DNA from: a virus
Virus record (IMG/VR): IMGVR_UViG_3300050192_000220
Span: 1 to 46,194 of that record
Length of the DNA stretch: 46,194 nt
Direction: 5' to 3' (one strand)
Below, in pieces: positions 21,474 to 30,389 of the stretch. The position numbers and the translations under genes were made by a program. A model generated the notes under the pieces. It made no database searches. It was not told where the DNA came from and saw nothing but the letters and a program-made list of their open reading frames with translations. Position 1 is the stretch's first letter, and each line of letters begins with the position of its first letter.

Positions 21474-23684
21474 ATGCCCTCAAAGCCGCAACTCGAACAA
21501 ATCGCAGATCGCCGCCTACTCAACCTGAAGCTCTGGAAGGATGGGAAACTCAACCTTCCGAAGGCGCGCGTCGCCGTGCGCAAGGTCAATGGCGTCGAGC
21601 TGAAGCCGAATGTGGTGGGACTCCATCGTGAGACGGATGTCGTTGCGCCGGGCGAGCGCTTCGTTCTCAATACCGTCTGCATGCAGGACCGCATCAAGGT
21701 ACCGGTTTCGGTTGAGAACACCTCCGGGGCTTCGCCGAGCAACATCACGAAGAGGACGGACGACGCCAACCAGACCTACAAGCGGATGTATGGAATCATC
21801 CAGCCCGAGTACAACTTGCTCGAGCCGTTCACCATCTACGACACCGAGCCGTATGTACGCCAGGCCATTACCCGCAAGCTCTCCCTGATGTTCCGCAACG
21901 GTTTCGAGGTCATCGGCGACCAGGAGCCGGACGTTACCTACATTCAGGGCCGTCTCGACACCATGGAATACGTCATGGAGCGGGAGACGCAGTCCTTCTT
22001 CAGTCAGATCCTGTTCAACCTGCTGCTCTGCTCGAACTGCTTCCTGGAGAAGATCCGCAGCACGAAGGCCACTCCGGTCAAGCAGAAGAAGGGCCGCAAG
22101 GAACCCGTGGCCGGCTACCGGCTGGTTCCCGCCCACCTGATCTTCCCGTACCTGGAAAACGGTGTGCCGGTGAAGTGGCGCCGCTACTTCGACAACGGTG
22201 CGCCCTTCCAGGACATCGCCCTCGACGACGTCATCCACATGAAGTGGGAGGTCAAGCCGGGCCACCGGTTTGGAACTCCGCGCCTGGTCGGCGTAAAGGA
22301 AGACATCTTCGCTCTCCGCCGGCTGGAAGAGAACGTCGAGTTGCTCTTCATCAATCACCTGTTCCCACTGTTCCACATCAAGGTCGGAACCGAAGAAGCC
22401 CCGGCTTCATTCGACGAGAACGGTGTCAGCGAGATCGAGCTGATCAAGTGGCAGATCGAGAACATGCCGAAAGAAGGCGTGTTCGTCACTGACGAGCGCG
22501 TCGAGGCCAAAGTAGTCGGCGCCGAAGGCAAGGGCCTGGACCCGAAGGCAATGCTGGAGCACTACAAGTCCCGCATCTATACCGGCCTGGGCATGAGCGC
22601 GCTCGACATGGGCGACGGCAAGAACGCCAACCGCGCCACCGCCGACAACATCTCCCAGAACCTCAAGGATGCCATCAAGGCGGACATGGAGACCTTCGGT
22701 GGACTCATCCGCCTGCTGATCTTCAAGGAGCTTTTCATGGAGGCGACCTACTCGGTCTCCGTCCAGAAGGCCGTCGCGCGCACCTGGATCCTGTTCCATG
22801 AGATCGACCTCGACAACAAGATCAAGTTTGAGAACCACGTCATTCAGCTCTTCCTCAACAACCTGGTCGACGAGGATGAAGCACGCAAGCTCATTGGCAA
22901 GAAGGCATTCGAAGAGGCGCAGCGGAAGAAGCTGCACTTCGATCTGCACGTCGTACGCCTGGTCAAGGAGACCGAGAAGGCCAAGGCTGCCGCCCAGCTC
23001 AAGATCATGGAGACAGAGCACGAGAACATGAAGGAAGCTCTGCCGCTGCAGACCGAGCACGCCGAGAAGCAAGCAACGACCGAGAAGGGTCTGTTGCAGG
23101 CCAAGGCAAAGCACTCCGAAGCGACCTCCGCCCACAAGGTAAGTGTTCTCGAAGCGAAGACTGCTCATCTCAAGGCTGGCGGACGCCCGCAGTCTGCCAC
23201 CGCCAAGAAGAGCTCCCCCGCGGCGAAGTCCGTGCAGAACAAGACCACTCCTACAAACCAGCACGGTTCCGCATTGGGTCCGATGAAGGCCAAGAGCGCT
23301 CTGGAAGGGCGCGCTTCCGATTTCACTGATGCTTTGACGACCCTTGTGGATGAGCTCCGCGATAGCAAAGGGGGCGTCTCCATCACACGTTGGAAGAAGC
23401 AGTCGGCGAAGGTGATCGACAAGGTTGCCGACGGGATCATGGGTGAATCCGTTGATGGAGTCGTGAATTCCTATACTAGTCAGGATCGAACAGGGGTTGA
23501 CCACTTGAAAGCTCTGGTGGCGACGACCTTTGACCCCGAACTGATCTCTGTGCTCGTCCGTTCTGGACTGAGCCTCAAGGACACCGATGTCCACCAAGCC
23601 GACGAATGTGAGCTTTTTCCAGTCACCGTTCCAAATCCGAAGGACGCCAATAGCGGACGCGCAGAACCTGGCGCCTCAGCATAA
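21474..23684 (+). CDS. portal protein
   Basis: A 736-residue protein forming the DNA entry vertex. Start MPSKPQLEQIADRR is chosen over an upstream in-frame ATG that lies within the preceding gene. The sequence from TIYDTEPYVRQAITRKLSLMF through AGYRLVPAHLIFPY, VIHMKW and TPRLVGVKEDIFALRRLEENVELL to YKSRIYTGLGMSALDMG is characteristic of phage portals. It is followed by a Lys/Glu/Ala-rich coiled coil (about residues 500-570) and a disordered linker. A class 2 promoter copy lies inside the 3' part, and the end overlaps a small gene in another frame. Confidence 0.9.
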   Translation: MPSKPQLEQIADRRLLNLKLWKDGKLNLPKARVAVRKVNGVELKPNVVGLHRETDVVAPGERFVLNTVCMQDRIKVPVSVENTSGASPSNITKRTDDANQTYKRMYGIIQPEYNLLEPFTIYDTEPYVRQAITRKLSLMFRNGFEVIGDQEPDVTYIQGRLDTMEYVMERETQSFFSQILFNLLLCSNCFLEKIRSTKATPVKQKKGRKEPVAGYRLVPAHLIFPYLENGVPVKWRRYFDNGAPFQDIALDDVIHMKWEVKPGHRFGTPRLVGVKEDIFALRRLEENVELLFINHLFPLFHIKVGTEEAPASFDENGVSEIELIKWQIENMPKEGVFVTDERVEAKVVGAEGKGLDPKAMLEHYKSRIYTGLGMSALDMGDGKNANRATADNISQNLKDAIKADMETFGGLIRLLIFKELFMEATYSVSVQKAVARTWILFHEIDLDNKIKFENHVIQLFLNNLVDEDEARKLIGKKAFEEAQRKKLHFDLHVVRLVKETEKAKAAAQLKIMETEHENMKEALPLQTEHAEKQATTEKGLLQAKAKHSEATSAHKVSVLEAKTAHLKAGGRPQSATAKKSSPAAKSVQNKTTPTNQHGSALGPMKAKSALEGRASDFTDALTTLVDELRDSKGGVSITRWKKQSAKVIDKVADGIMGESVDGVVNSYTSQDRTGVDHLKALVATTFDPELISVLVRSGLSLKDTDVHQADECELFPVTVPNPKDANSGRAEPGASA
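23471..23483 (+). promoter_or_regulatory. class 2 (late) promoter copy C, inside portal gene
   Basis: CTATACTAGTCAG differs from the other copies at one position and is in frame as SYTSQ of the portal. It would drive the 23587 and 23795 genes separately from the portal. Confidence 0.5.
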
Positions 23685-23778
23685 CTACCGCGTCACCCCG
23701 ATTCCCTCCCGATTCGACGGACCCGTTCCAGTACAGGTCCCGGGTGTGGGAACGGTAATCAACCCCGCCCGTTCGTAA
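23587..23778 (+). CDS. small overlapping protein, 63 aa
   Basis: Overlaps the last 98 bases of the portal gene in another frame, then fills the gap to the protease gene. The product is Pro-rich (FDGPVPVQVPGVGTVINPARS). The ribosome site is weak (CAAGGAC). Its credibility rests on filling the intergenic space and on the class 2 promoter upstream. Confidence 0.5.
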   Translation: MSTKPTNVSFFQSPFQIRRTPIADAQNLAPQHNYRVTPIPSRFDGPVPVQVPGVGTVINPARS

Positions 23779-23794
23779 CAACTCAGAGGAAAGC

Positions 23795-26200
23795 ATGGCC
23801 TGGATCCAGATGCGCGACTTCTGGACCTTCCGTCCTACGGAAGTCCAGGAGAACAAGAGAAATCTGTTCGAGTGCAAGGACTCCAAGTCCGACACCGGCA
23901 GCTCTCTCCTGGTCCGTGTTGCAGCCTCTCACTCAGGCATCGTCAACGGCAACCGGCGTTTCTACCGGCCTGACCGGATGCAAGAGTCCATTCATACCTG
24001 GCTTCCAATAAAGGCCACGGATGGAACCATGCTGCGCACCGCGCGCCCTGTGCTGATTCAGCACGACGAAAAGGGCGATGTCCTGGGACGTGTGCTTGAA
24101 GCCACGTACGTGGACGACAGCTGGAAGTACGCCGGGGAGTTCCCGGTCATCAAAGACTTTCTCTTCTACCAGCGCGACGGCCGTAAGCGTCACGACCTCT
24201 TCAAGTCCGTCGACTGGGTAGTAGACAACCTGCTTGAGCTCGACGAGTACACCGGCCTGGGTCACACCGAGCTGGGCATCCGGATCACGAACCCGGAAGC
24301 GATCCGCAAGGTACTGGCAGACGAATATCTGACAGTCTCCGTTGGATTTAAGACCGACCAGGCAATTTGCTCGCTGTGCCACACAAACTGGGCTACCGAC
24401 GGTAAGTGCGGACACAAGCTGGGCGAGGTCGACGAAGGCAAGCACATGTTCCTCATCGCAGGCGCGATGGATAACCAGGAACTGAGCTTCATCAATTTCG
24501 CCGCGGACCCGTTCGCGACCGTACTCGACAAGAAGATTCTGACCGACAGCCTCGAGAAGATGTTCTTTCTCGGCCTCCCAATCAACCAGCAGGACAGCTT
24601 CACAGCTGACGGACTGCAACTCACCGACGGCCTGATCTTCGAAGCCGACATGGTCGCAGCCGAGGAACCAATGACCGCAACTACTGACATCAAGACGACT
24701 CTCGACCTGGCAGCAGTGGGAATCGAGCTGAAGTCGAAGGATCTGACTCGCGTCAAGGCGATGGAAATCAAGGATTCCTTGGCTTCCTTTACGCCGGACA
24801 CAGAGGACGGCAAGTCGCAGAAGCGCAGTCTGGTATCCACCGTCAACGCCAAGATCCGCGCCAAGAAGTGGGACAAGGTTCAAGACGCAGCTCCCTCCGC
24901 CACCGACGACCAGGTCGCAGCTGAACTGGCCACGATGATGGAAGACGCCAAGAAGCCAAAGCCGGCATTCCTGGCCGCCAAGGAGCACAAGGAAAACGAC
25001 GAGACCTGCGAGTGCGCCGAGTGCGCGAAGAAGAAAGCCAAGAAGGAGAAGGATTCTGCACCTTCCTTCAACCTCTTCGCCAACTGGACCCCTGAATCCG
25101 ACGAGGATCGAACTTACTTCGAAGACGGCTCTGGCATTGCTGCTGAGCTGGGTATCGAGCTAGGCACCTCCAAGCTAGCCGACGCCACCATCGACGCTCT
25201 GTCCGCAGACACCTTCTGTGGCCCGAACCGTACCTTCCCGGTACCTGATGCCATCCACGCCGCCGCCGTCCGCAAGGTAGTCGGCACCGCTAAGATGTCC
25301 GACGCCCTGCGCGCCGCCATCCTGGCAAATGTGGAGATCAAGTTCCCCACTCCGGCCGCTGCAGCTCAGACCGCAGTCGAGGTGAAGGACGCGGCGCCAG
25401 CCGTAGTCGACACCCTCGCCGCCGACGCTCGCTACACCAAGTTCATTGACTCCGTCGTGATGACGGATGCCCAGGCCAAGGAAGTTGCTCCTGAAGTCCG
25501 CACCGCCATGGTCGCGACGCTCAAGAGCCTGAATGGTTCGTACGATGCACTGCCGAACTCCGATGTCAAGTGGCGTCTGCGCTGGGCGATCCGTGCAATG
25601 CTCACCGACTGGGATGCCGATGACGACGTCAAGTACGCTCTCGAGGCACTGGCCGGCAATAAGGACCACGTTGTCCTGACCCGCTCCGAGATCGACGAGA
25701 AGGACGAAGCCCTGAACGGCCTGATGGCCGAGAAGGACTCCCTCGCCGCCGAAGTCACCTCGCTCAAGGATTCACGCACTGTGATGCTCTCTGCCGCCAA
25801 GGAAACACTGGCTCAGCAGATCGTCATGAGCAATGTGTACAAGGCCCAGGACGGCTACAAGGACCTGACGCCAGACCAGATTCAAGAGAAGGTCGCAACC
25901 CTTTCCAAGCGCCACATCACGAGCCTTCGTGATTCAGTCTCGGACATCCTGTCCAGCCTGAAGTGGACAGATTCTCAACCCTCTGCTGCCAAGGCGCCCG
26001 ACGCCGCCGGCGCAGTCGATGACAGCACGCAGATTGCTGAGCAGGCTCCCGTTCTGAAACTGACGGATGCAGCCCAGGCTGAGGCCGACCAGGCCCAGGC
26101 ACTTTTCGAAACCAAGCTCAGCTATATGTCGCCCCTTGAACGGACGCGATTCCTCGGAACGATTGCCTTCGAGGCTGCAAAGCACAAGAACACCAAGTAA
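23795..26200 (+). CDS. head maturation protease fused to scaffold-like region
   Basis: An 801-residue protein. NGNRRFYRP (residues 51-59) and RPVLIQHDEKGDVLGRV (84-100, candidate His90) followed by LTVSVGFKTD (candidate Ser182) match phage prohead serine proteases. CSLC...CGH (192-207) is a zinc-type insertion. Residues 468-496 (FCGPNRTFPVPDAIHAAAV) match the LP-x-RxFPxPDxxH module often carried by such proteins. The rest is acidic and helical with a coiled coil (ESDRS-like Lys/Glu runs), as in scaffolds. It would guide capsid assembly and then process head proteins. GAGG precedes the ATG. Confidence 0.75.
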   Translation: MAWIQMRDFWTFRPTEVQENKRNLFECKDSKSDTGSSLLVRVAASHSGIVNGNRRFYRPDRMQESIHTWLPIKATDGTMLRTARPVLIQHDEKGDVLGRVLEATYVDDSWKYAGEFPVIKDFLFYQRDGRKRHDLFKSVDWVVDNLLELDEYTGLGHTELGIRITNPEAIRKVLADEYLTVSVGFKTDQAICSLCHTNWATDGKCGHKLGEVDEGKHMFLIAGAMDNQELSFINFAADPFATVLDKKILTDSLEKMFFLGLPINQQDSFTADGLQLTDGLIFEADMVAAEEPMTATTDIKTTLDLAAVGIELKSKDLTRVKAMEIKDSLASFTPDTEDGKSQKRSLVSTVNAKIRAKKWDKVQDAAPSATDDQVAAELATMMEDAKKPKPAFLAAKEHKENDETCECAECAKKKAKKEKDSAPSFNLFANWTPESDEDRTYFEDGSGIAAELGIELGTSKLADATIDALSADTFCGPNRTFPVPDAIHAAAVRKVVGTAKMSDALRAAILANVEIKFPTPAAAAQTAVEVKDAAPAVVDTLAADARYTKFIDSVVMTDAQAKEVAPEVRTAMVATLKSLNGSYDALPNSDVKWRLRWAIRAMLTDWDADDDVKYALEALAGNKDHVVLTRSEIDEKDEALNGLMAEKDSLAAEVTSLKDSRTVMLSAAKETLAQQIVMSNVYKAQDGYKDLTPDQIQEKVATLSKRHITSLRDSVSDILSSLKWTDSQPSAAKAPDAAGAVDDSTQIAEQAPVLKLTDAAQAEADQAQALFETKLSYMSPLERTRFLGTIAFEAAKHKNTK

Positions 26201-26215
26201 GCAAAGGAAAACACA

Positions 26216-27397
26216 ATGATTGACGTAAATGGTCAGTATTACGGCCAGCTGTTTGGACAGGACCGTATCGGTCAGACCACTCCCGACCTTGAGTCGTCTG
26301 AATGGCTGCGCCCGTGGCTGCCGGTTGCTTACCCTGCACCTTACCTCCCGACGCTTCGTCAGGACCAGGGCCACCCGAAGTTGGCTTCGATTGTGATCGG
26401 CGCGCACCAGCTCGTCGGCCAGGACAAGAACGGCGGTCTCGTACCGGCCGGCTTGTACTGCGGAACCCAGGCAACCAAGGCTCTCGGCGGAACGTACTGC
26501 GTGATCGCGTACTCCCCGGCCGACGTCAAGTTTGCTTTCAATGCGCAGACCTCGGCGCGTGTAACGGCAGCTGGCCAGTATGCAGTCCTCGCAGCTCCTT
26601 CGGACGGCGTGGCCGGCGACCAGGTTACGCTTCCCAGCGGCCAGGTCATCACCGTCCAGGCTGCTGACCTTGCCTTCGCTCTGACCTGCGATCTGTTCAC
26701 CACCGGGCGGTCCCGCCCGATTGGCGCCGCAGTCCGCAACGTGTACCAGTACATCGGTGGCGTTCTGGTAGGTCAGAACACCAATCCGGCGTCGACGACC
26801 TCCGCAACCGGCATCAACTACGTGCTGGACGGTGTCGTACCGATCAACTTCGTGGTCATGAACTACATGCACGAGATGGGCACCGCCATCCAGACCCAGT
26901 TTGCTCTCAAGCTGCCCTGGATCGGTGAGAGCACCACCGCGCTGCAGGGTTTCGCGACCACCGACGGAATCGTGGGCTACGTCCAGGGCATCGGCCGTTC
27001 CTTCACCCACTTCACCGGCGTGAACAGCGCAGCTGGCTTCTCCTTCGGATCCCCGGTTGTGGCCAGCTCGCAGTCGAGCGGCACCGATGCCGGCAACTAC
27101 ACCACGTACAACCCGGCAGTCAACTCCCCAGGCGACATCATCGGGCGCGTGATCGGCATCCAGAACCTCAACCCGGTTGGCTTCCTGAACCGTGTGCGTA
27201 CCCAGTTTGACCGCCCGATGGTCGGCCCGATGGTGGATCCGAACCCGATGGCAATCCGCATGGGTGGTTCGGCGACCCGCGGTCTTCCGTACCACGTGCA
27301 TGTCACGACCGACGGAATCTTCGTGTACGCGGTCGACCAGGCCAAGCCGCTTCGGCCCGAGTACTCCACGCACATCATCGTCCGCGTCAACCTGTAA
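26216..27397 (+). CDS. head protein upstream of capsid gene, 393 aa
   Basis: AAAGGAAA precedes the ATG. The product is rich in Gly, Thr and Val and beta-structured, with a conserved-looking C-terminus (YHVHVTTDGIFVYAVDQAKPLRPEYSTHIIVRVNL). Position between protease and major capsid protein suggests a capsid decoration, spike or cement protein. A second capsid-type protein cannot be excluded. No definite family recognised. Confidence 0.7.
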   Translation: MIDVNGQYYGQLFGQDRIGQTTPDLESSEWLRPWLPVAYPAPYLPTLRQDQGHPKLASIVIGAHQLVGQDKNGGLVPAGLYCGTQATKALGGTYCVIAYSPADVKFAFNAQTSARVTAAGQYAVLAAPSDGVAGDQVTLPSGQVITVQAADLAFALTCDLFTTGRSRPIGAAVRNVYQYIGGVLVGQNTNPASTTSATGINYVLDGVVPINFVVMNYMHEMGTAIQTQFALKLPWIGESTTALQGFATTDGIVGYVQGIGRSFTHFTGVNSAAGFSFGSPVVASSQSSGTDAGNYTTYNPAVNSPGDIIGRVIGIQNLNPVGFLNRVRTQFDRPMVGPMVDPNPMAIRMGGSATRGLPYHVHVTTDGIFVYAVDQAKPLRPEYSTHIIVRVNL

Positions 27398-27415
27398 TCC
27401 CCAGGACCATCTCGA

Positions 27416-27613
27416 ATGGTGCAGACAATCATCACCAGCGGCAAGGCCGTCGTTGTGAACGGCGGCCTACGCTGCAACTCTCCGCGATCTGCAGATGCAG
27501 GTAAGACCTGCAACAAGCTCCTCGCAAAGGCCAATGCTTCTGGCCAAATCGCCGGCAACTTCCGCTGCGATCGCTGCAAGAGCGAAGTAGAAGTCAAGGT
27601 CTCCCGACTGTAA
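27416..27613 (+). CDS. Com-like zinc-ribbon protein, 65 aa
   Basis: Cys20, Cys32, Cys51 and Cys54 frame the pattern C-x11-CNKLLAKA...FRCDRCKSEVEV. This closely resembles phage Mu Com (RCxxCNKLLFKA...IRCPRCK), an mRNA-binding zinc protein that activates translation of mom, although here the first Cys pair is widely spaced. It may bind RNA, perhaps a capsid-operon message (inference). It lies between two head genes; AGGA precedes the ATG. Confidence 0.7.
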   Translation: MVQTIITSGKAVVVNGGLRCNSPRSADAGKTCNKLLAKANASGQIAGNFRCDRCKSEVEVKVSRL

Positions 27614-27690
27614 CTTTCTGCCCGCCCACTACCCATCCCACAACTCCAGTCCTGCTCCAGGACCGAATTGCCTTTAGGAGGCACGTACCA

Positions 27691-29019
27691 ATGCGCACCC
27701 CTTCTTACGTTATGACAGACGCTGATGCTGTAAATCAGACCCGCCTGGAAACCATCTTCCGCACCAACGGGTTCGATCCCGAGGCCGGTAAGAACGTCAC
27801 GATGAAGGACGCGATGGACGTGCAGAACGCTGCCTTCCTCATTCCCCGCGTCATGACGCAGATGGTCCAGGAAGGCATCGAACCCCTCCTGATCGGCACC
27901 CACCTGCTCCAGCGCATCGAGTATGAGCAGGGCATGATGACGGTATTCCCGGCGATCGAGCCTCTGCGTGCAGAGGAAGTTGCCGACGGCGCGGACGTGC
28001 CGTTCGTGAACATCAACATCGGCGGAGCGCAGAGCTTCGGCGTGACCGTCAAGCGTCACGGCCTCGGCCTCAAGATTCACGAGCGCTTCGTGAAGGAATC
28101 CAGCTACCCCTGGATCAACTATTGGCTCCGCCTGGCCGGCAACGCCCTGGCTCGCCACAAGGAAGAGTACATCTTCTCCTTCATCTCGCAGCTCGGCACC
28201 GTTGTCTATGACAACAACCCAGCGGCTCGTCTCACCACCTCCCAGATCCAGCCTGTCAAGGGTACGACCACCGGTCGTAACTACAAGGGCATCCTCAACG
28301 GTTCCATGACGCTCGACGACGTGTTCGACATGTACGCCCAGGTCATGGCTCAGGGCTTCATTCCGGACACCATGCTCGTCCATCCGATGACCTGGTTGAT
28401 GTGGGTCAAGGATCCAGTGCTCCGTGAGTTCGCAATCCAGGCTGGCGGCGGTTCGTACTTCGCCAACTGGAACGGCAACCCGGCGTCCCTGGGCAACAAG
28501 TTCTACAACTTCAACGGCCTCGGTCAGGGCCAGGGCCAGCAGGGTAAGTACAACAACGGTACCCTCGACGGCGGACAGACCTCCCGCGCCGCCGGCCTCC
28601 CGCAGCGTCAGGATTCTGCGATGGAGCTTCCGAACTACCTCGGTCTGCCGTTCAAGATCCTGGTCTCGCCGTTCGTCAACTTCGACCCGATCAACCGCGT
28701 AACGGACATCCTGATGTTCGAGTCGCGCAACCTCGGCGCCCTGATCGTTGGCGAAGACGCCCACGTGAAGGACTGGACCGATCAGCGGTACGGCCTGAAC
28801 TACATGGCGATCGAAGAGACCTACGGCTTCGGCATCCTGCACGAGGCACAGGCAGTGGCAGTGGCCAAGAACGTCAAGGTTCGCCCGAACGAGTTCGTGC
28901 TCCCGGCGCGCTCGGTCTACAACCTGGCCGACGCAACCAGCCCGTTCCAGGACCTCCAGGATCCAGCGATCAAGATCTTCGACGCGACGACTCCGCTGGA
29001 CGTCAACAACGCAACCTAA
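27691..29019 (+). CDS. major capsid protein (HK97 fold)
   Basis: A 442-residue protein. AAFLIPRVMTQMVQEGIEPLLIGTHLLQRI followed by ...PAIEPLRAEEVADGADVP is typical of an HK97-fold N-arm and E-loop region. The later VHPMTWLMWVKD and MFESRNLGALIVGEDAHVKDW match P-domain and A-domain segments. The strong AGGAGG in the leader and the terminator right after the gene fit very high expression. The gap before it (27614-27690) contains a short GTCCTG/CAGGAC hairpin. It is probably trimmed by the protease encoded upstream. Confidence 0.9.
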   Translation: MRTPSYVMTDADAVNQTRLETIFRTNGFDPEAGKNVTMKDAMDVQNAAFLIPRVMTQMVQEGIEPLLIGTHLLQRIEYEQGMMTVFPAIEPLRAEEVADGADVPFVNINIGGAQSFGVTVKRHGLGLKIHERFVKESSYPWINYWLRLAGNALARHKEEYIFSFISQLGTVVYDNNPAARLTTSQIQPVKGTTTGRNYKGILNGSMTLDDVFDMYAQVMAQGFIPDTMLVHPMTWLMWVKDPVLREFAIQAGGGSYFANWNGNPASLGNKFYNFNGLGQGQGQQGKYNNGTLDGGQTSRAAGLPQRQDSAMELPNYLGLPFKILVSPFVNFDPINRVTDILMFESRNLGALIVGEDAHVKDWTDQRYGLNYMAIEETYGFGILHEAQAVAVAKNVKVRPNEFVLPARSVYNLADATSPFQDLQDPAIKIFDATTPLDVNNAT

Positions 29020-29047
29020 GCACTACTTCCCTAGTGGAAGCCTCGGC

Positions 29048-29080
29048 AGGGGAGGTGGGGGTAAATCCTCCATCTCCCCT
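29048..29080 (+). terminator. strong terminator after capsid gene
   Basis: A 14-bp stem (29048-29061 with 29067-29080, two G.U pairs) with a TAAAT loop is followed by TCTGTCTTT. It lies immediately before a class 1 promoter. Confidence 0.8.
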
Positions 29081-29085
29081 TCTGT

Positions 29086-29123
29086 CTTTGGCTCGAAGGT
29101 TTGGATCTTCACACTGGATCATG
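29086..29123 (+). promoter_or_regulatory. class 1 promoter copy 7
   Basis: CTTTGGCTCGA at 29086 with -10-like CACACT (29110-29115). The predicted start at 29123 is the first G of GAGAGG, the ribosome site of the 29134 gene. Confidence 0.6.
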
Positions 29124-29133
29124 AGAGGTCTCT

Positions 29134-29664
29134 ATGTCCAGTTTGATTGTTCTGCCCGGCGCCACGGCCTGGGTCGGCCCGCTCGAAGGCCGGGTGTTGA
29201 TGCTCAACACCGAAAACAAGGTCATGCCGCGGTTTCAGTGCTACAACTTCGTGGTCACCAGGAACGCACCCATCCAAACTGTTCCCCGGGTCTGTGGTGA
29301 ACAACAGATTCGCAACGCCCTCGCCGCCGGCGTCCTGCTGGACATTACCGGCCAGGAGAAGGTTGGCGGAGCTCTCGGCAAGGCCATCACCGCCATCGAC
29401 GACGCCGTCAAGGCCAAGACGATGAGTGTGGTCAAGGAGGGCGAAGAGGTAGGCCCCCGGGTCATCGTGGGCACGGATGCCAAGGGCAACTCCTACGTGA
29501 TCACCCCGAAGGACGATGCCGACTACGAACGCATGCAGGAGGAGATCCGGACTACCGGTCACCTCCGCGTCGAGAAACCCAAACCCACCGCCAACTCCCA
29601 AATGTCTGGCCTCTCCGCCGTCTTCATGGAAGACCTCCCCCTCGAACCGCCTCCCGGAGAGTAA
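29134..29664 (+). CDS. hypothetical protein downstream of capsid, 176 aa
   Basis: GAGAGG precedes the ATG. The N-terminus is a beta-rich segment (MSSLIVLPGATAWVGPLEGRVLML). The rest is mixed, with an acidic Pro-rich tail ending PLEPPPGE. Not recognised. It is the first gene of the unit after the capsid terminator and runs into the next gene without a gap. Confidence 0.75.
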   Translation: MSSLIVLPGATAWVGPLEGRVLMLNTENKVMPRFQCYNFVVTRNAPIQTVPRVCGEQQIRNALAAGVLLDITGQEKVGGALGKAITAIDDAVKAKTMSVVKEGEEVGPRVIVGTDAKGNSYVITPKDDADYERMQEEIRTTGHLRVEKPKPTANSQMSGLSAVFMEDLPLEPPPGE

Positions 29665-30375
29665 ATGTCCGCCCCAAGCATCATCAGTTCGTCACCGGCA
29701 TCGGGTGTGATCGATGTGGTGCTGGGCACCCAGGTAGTGGTTGGTTTCAGCGTGGCGATGAACATCGCAACGCTGACCAGCAGCACCTTCTCTCTCACTG
29801 GGCCCGGGCAGACCGGGATCATTACTCCCGGCGAGATGATCGCCGCCAGACCGAAGGTCATTACTGGCCGCGAGTACATCAACGGAGTTATCACCTTCTC
29901 CACCGGAACGGCCGGCAACACCATCCTGACCTTCACGCCGGCAGTTCCTCTCCGGCCGAACGTCACCTACACCATCTTGATCGTGGGCGCCGGCCAACTC
30001 AGCAACACTGGCGCGCAGGGCGTCGACGGCACCGCGCTGGACGGCAACTACCAGTGGTCGTTCACCACCGGGGACCTGAACGTATTCGTTCCGCCCCCGC
30101 AGTCGCCGATGCCGGTCCTCATCGTTCCCCTGGATCCGTCCAGGATCAGAATCACCCAGAAGTTGTGGGCCGTCGGAAATGACCTCTCCCAAGAGATCAA
30201 CATCGTCTTCCCAGGTCCGATCGACCCCGATTCAGTCACGCCGGAATCCATTCTCCTCTCCCTCGAGCCCATCCTGAACGATCCATCCGTTCAGGTGCCA
30301 AGCGGCCTCACCCCAACCGTAACCATCGAGGGCGACACGATCACAATCCTGATTTCAGGGTGGTCCGTGAGCTAG
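29665..30375 (+). CDS. Ig-like (Big_5-type) domain virion protein
   Basis: A 236-residue protein. Residues 6-135 follow the bacterial Ig-like Big_5 pattern: a Pro-Ala-Ser-Gly start, VVGFSVAMN, TFTPAVPLRPNVTYTILIVG and a closing YQWSFTTG. A Pro-rich linker and a second related beta domain follow. Such domains decorate capsids or tails and bind surfaces weakly. The start abuts the previous stop. Confidence 0.75.
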   Translation: MSAPSIISSSPASGVIDVVLGTQVVVGFSVAMNIATLTSSTFSLTGPGQTGIITPGEMIAARPKVITGREYINGVITFSTGTAGNTILTFTPAVPLRPNVTYTILIVGAGQLSNTGAQGVDGTALDGNYQWSFTTGDLNVFVPPPQSPMPVLIVPLDPSRIRITQKLWAVGNDLSQEINIVFPGPIDPDSVTPESILLSLEPILNDPSVQVPSGLTPTVTIEGDTITILISGWSVS

Positions 30376-30389
30376 AAAACGAGTCCGCC

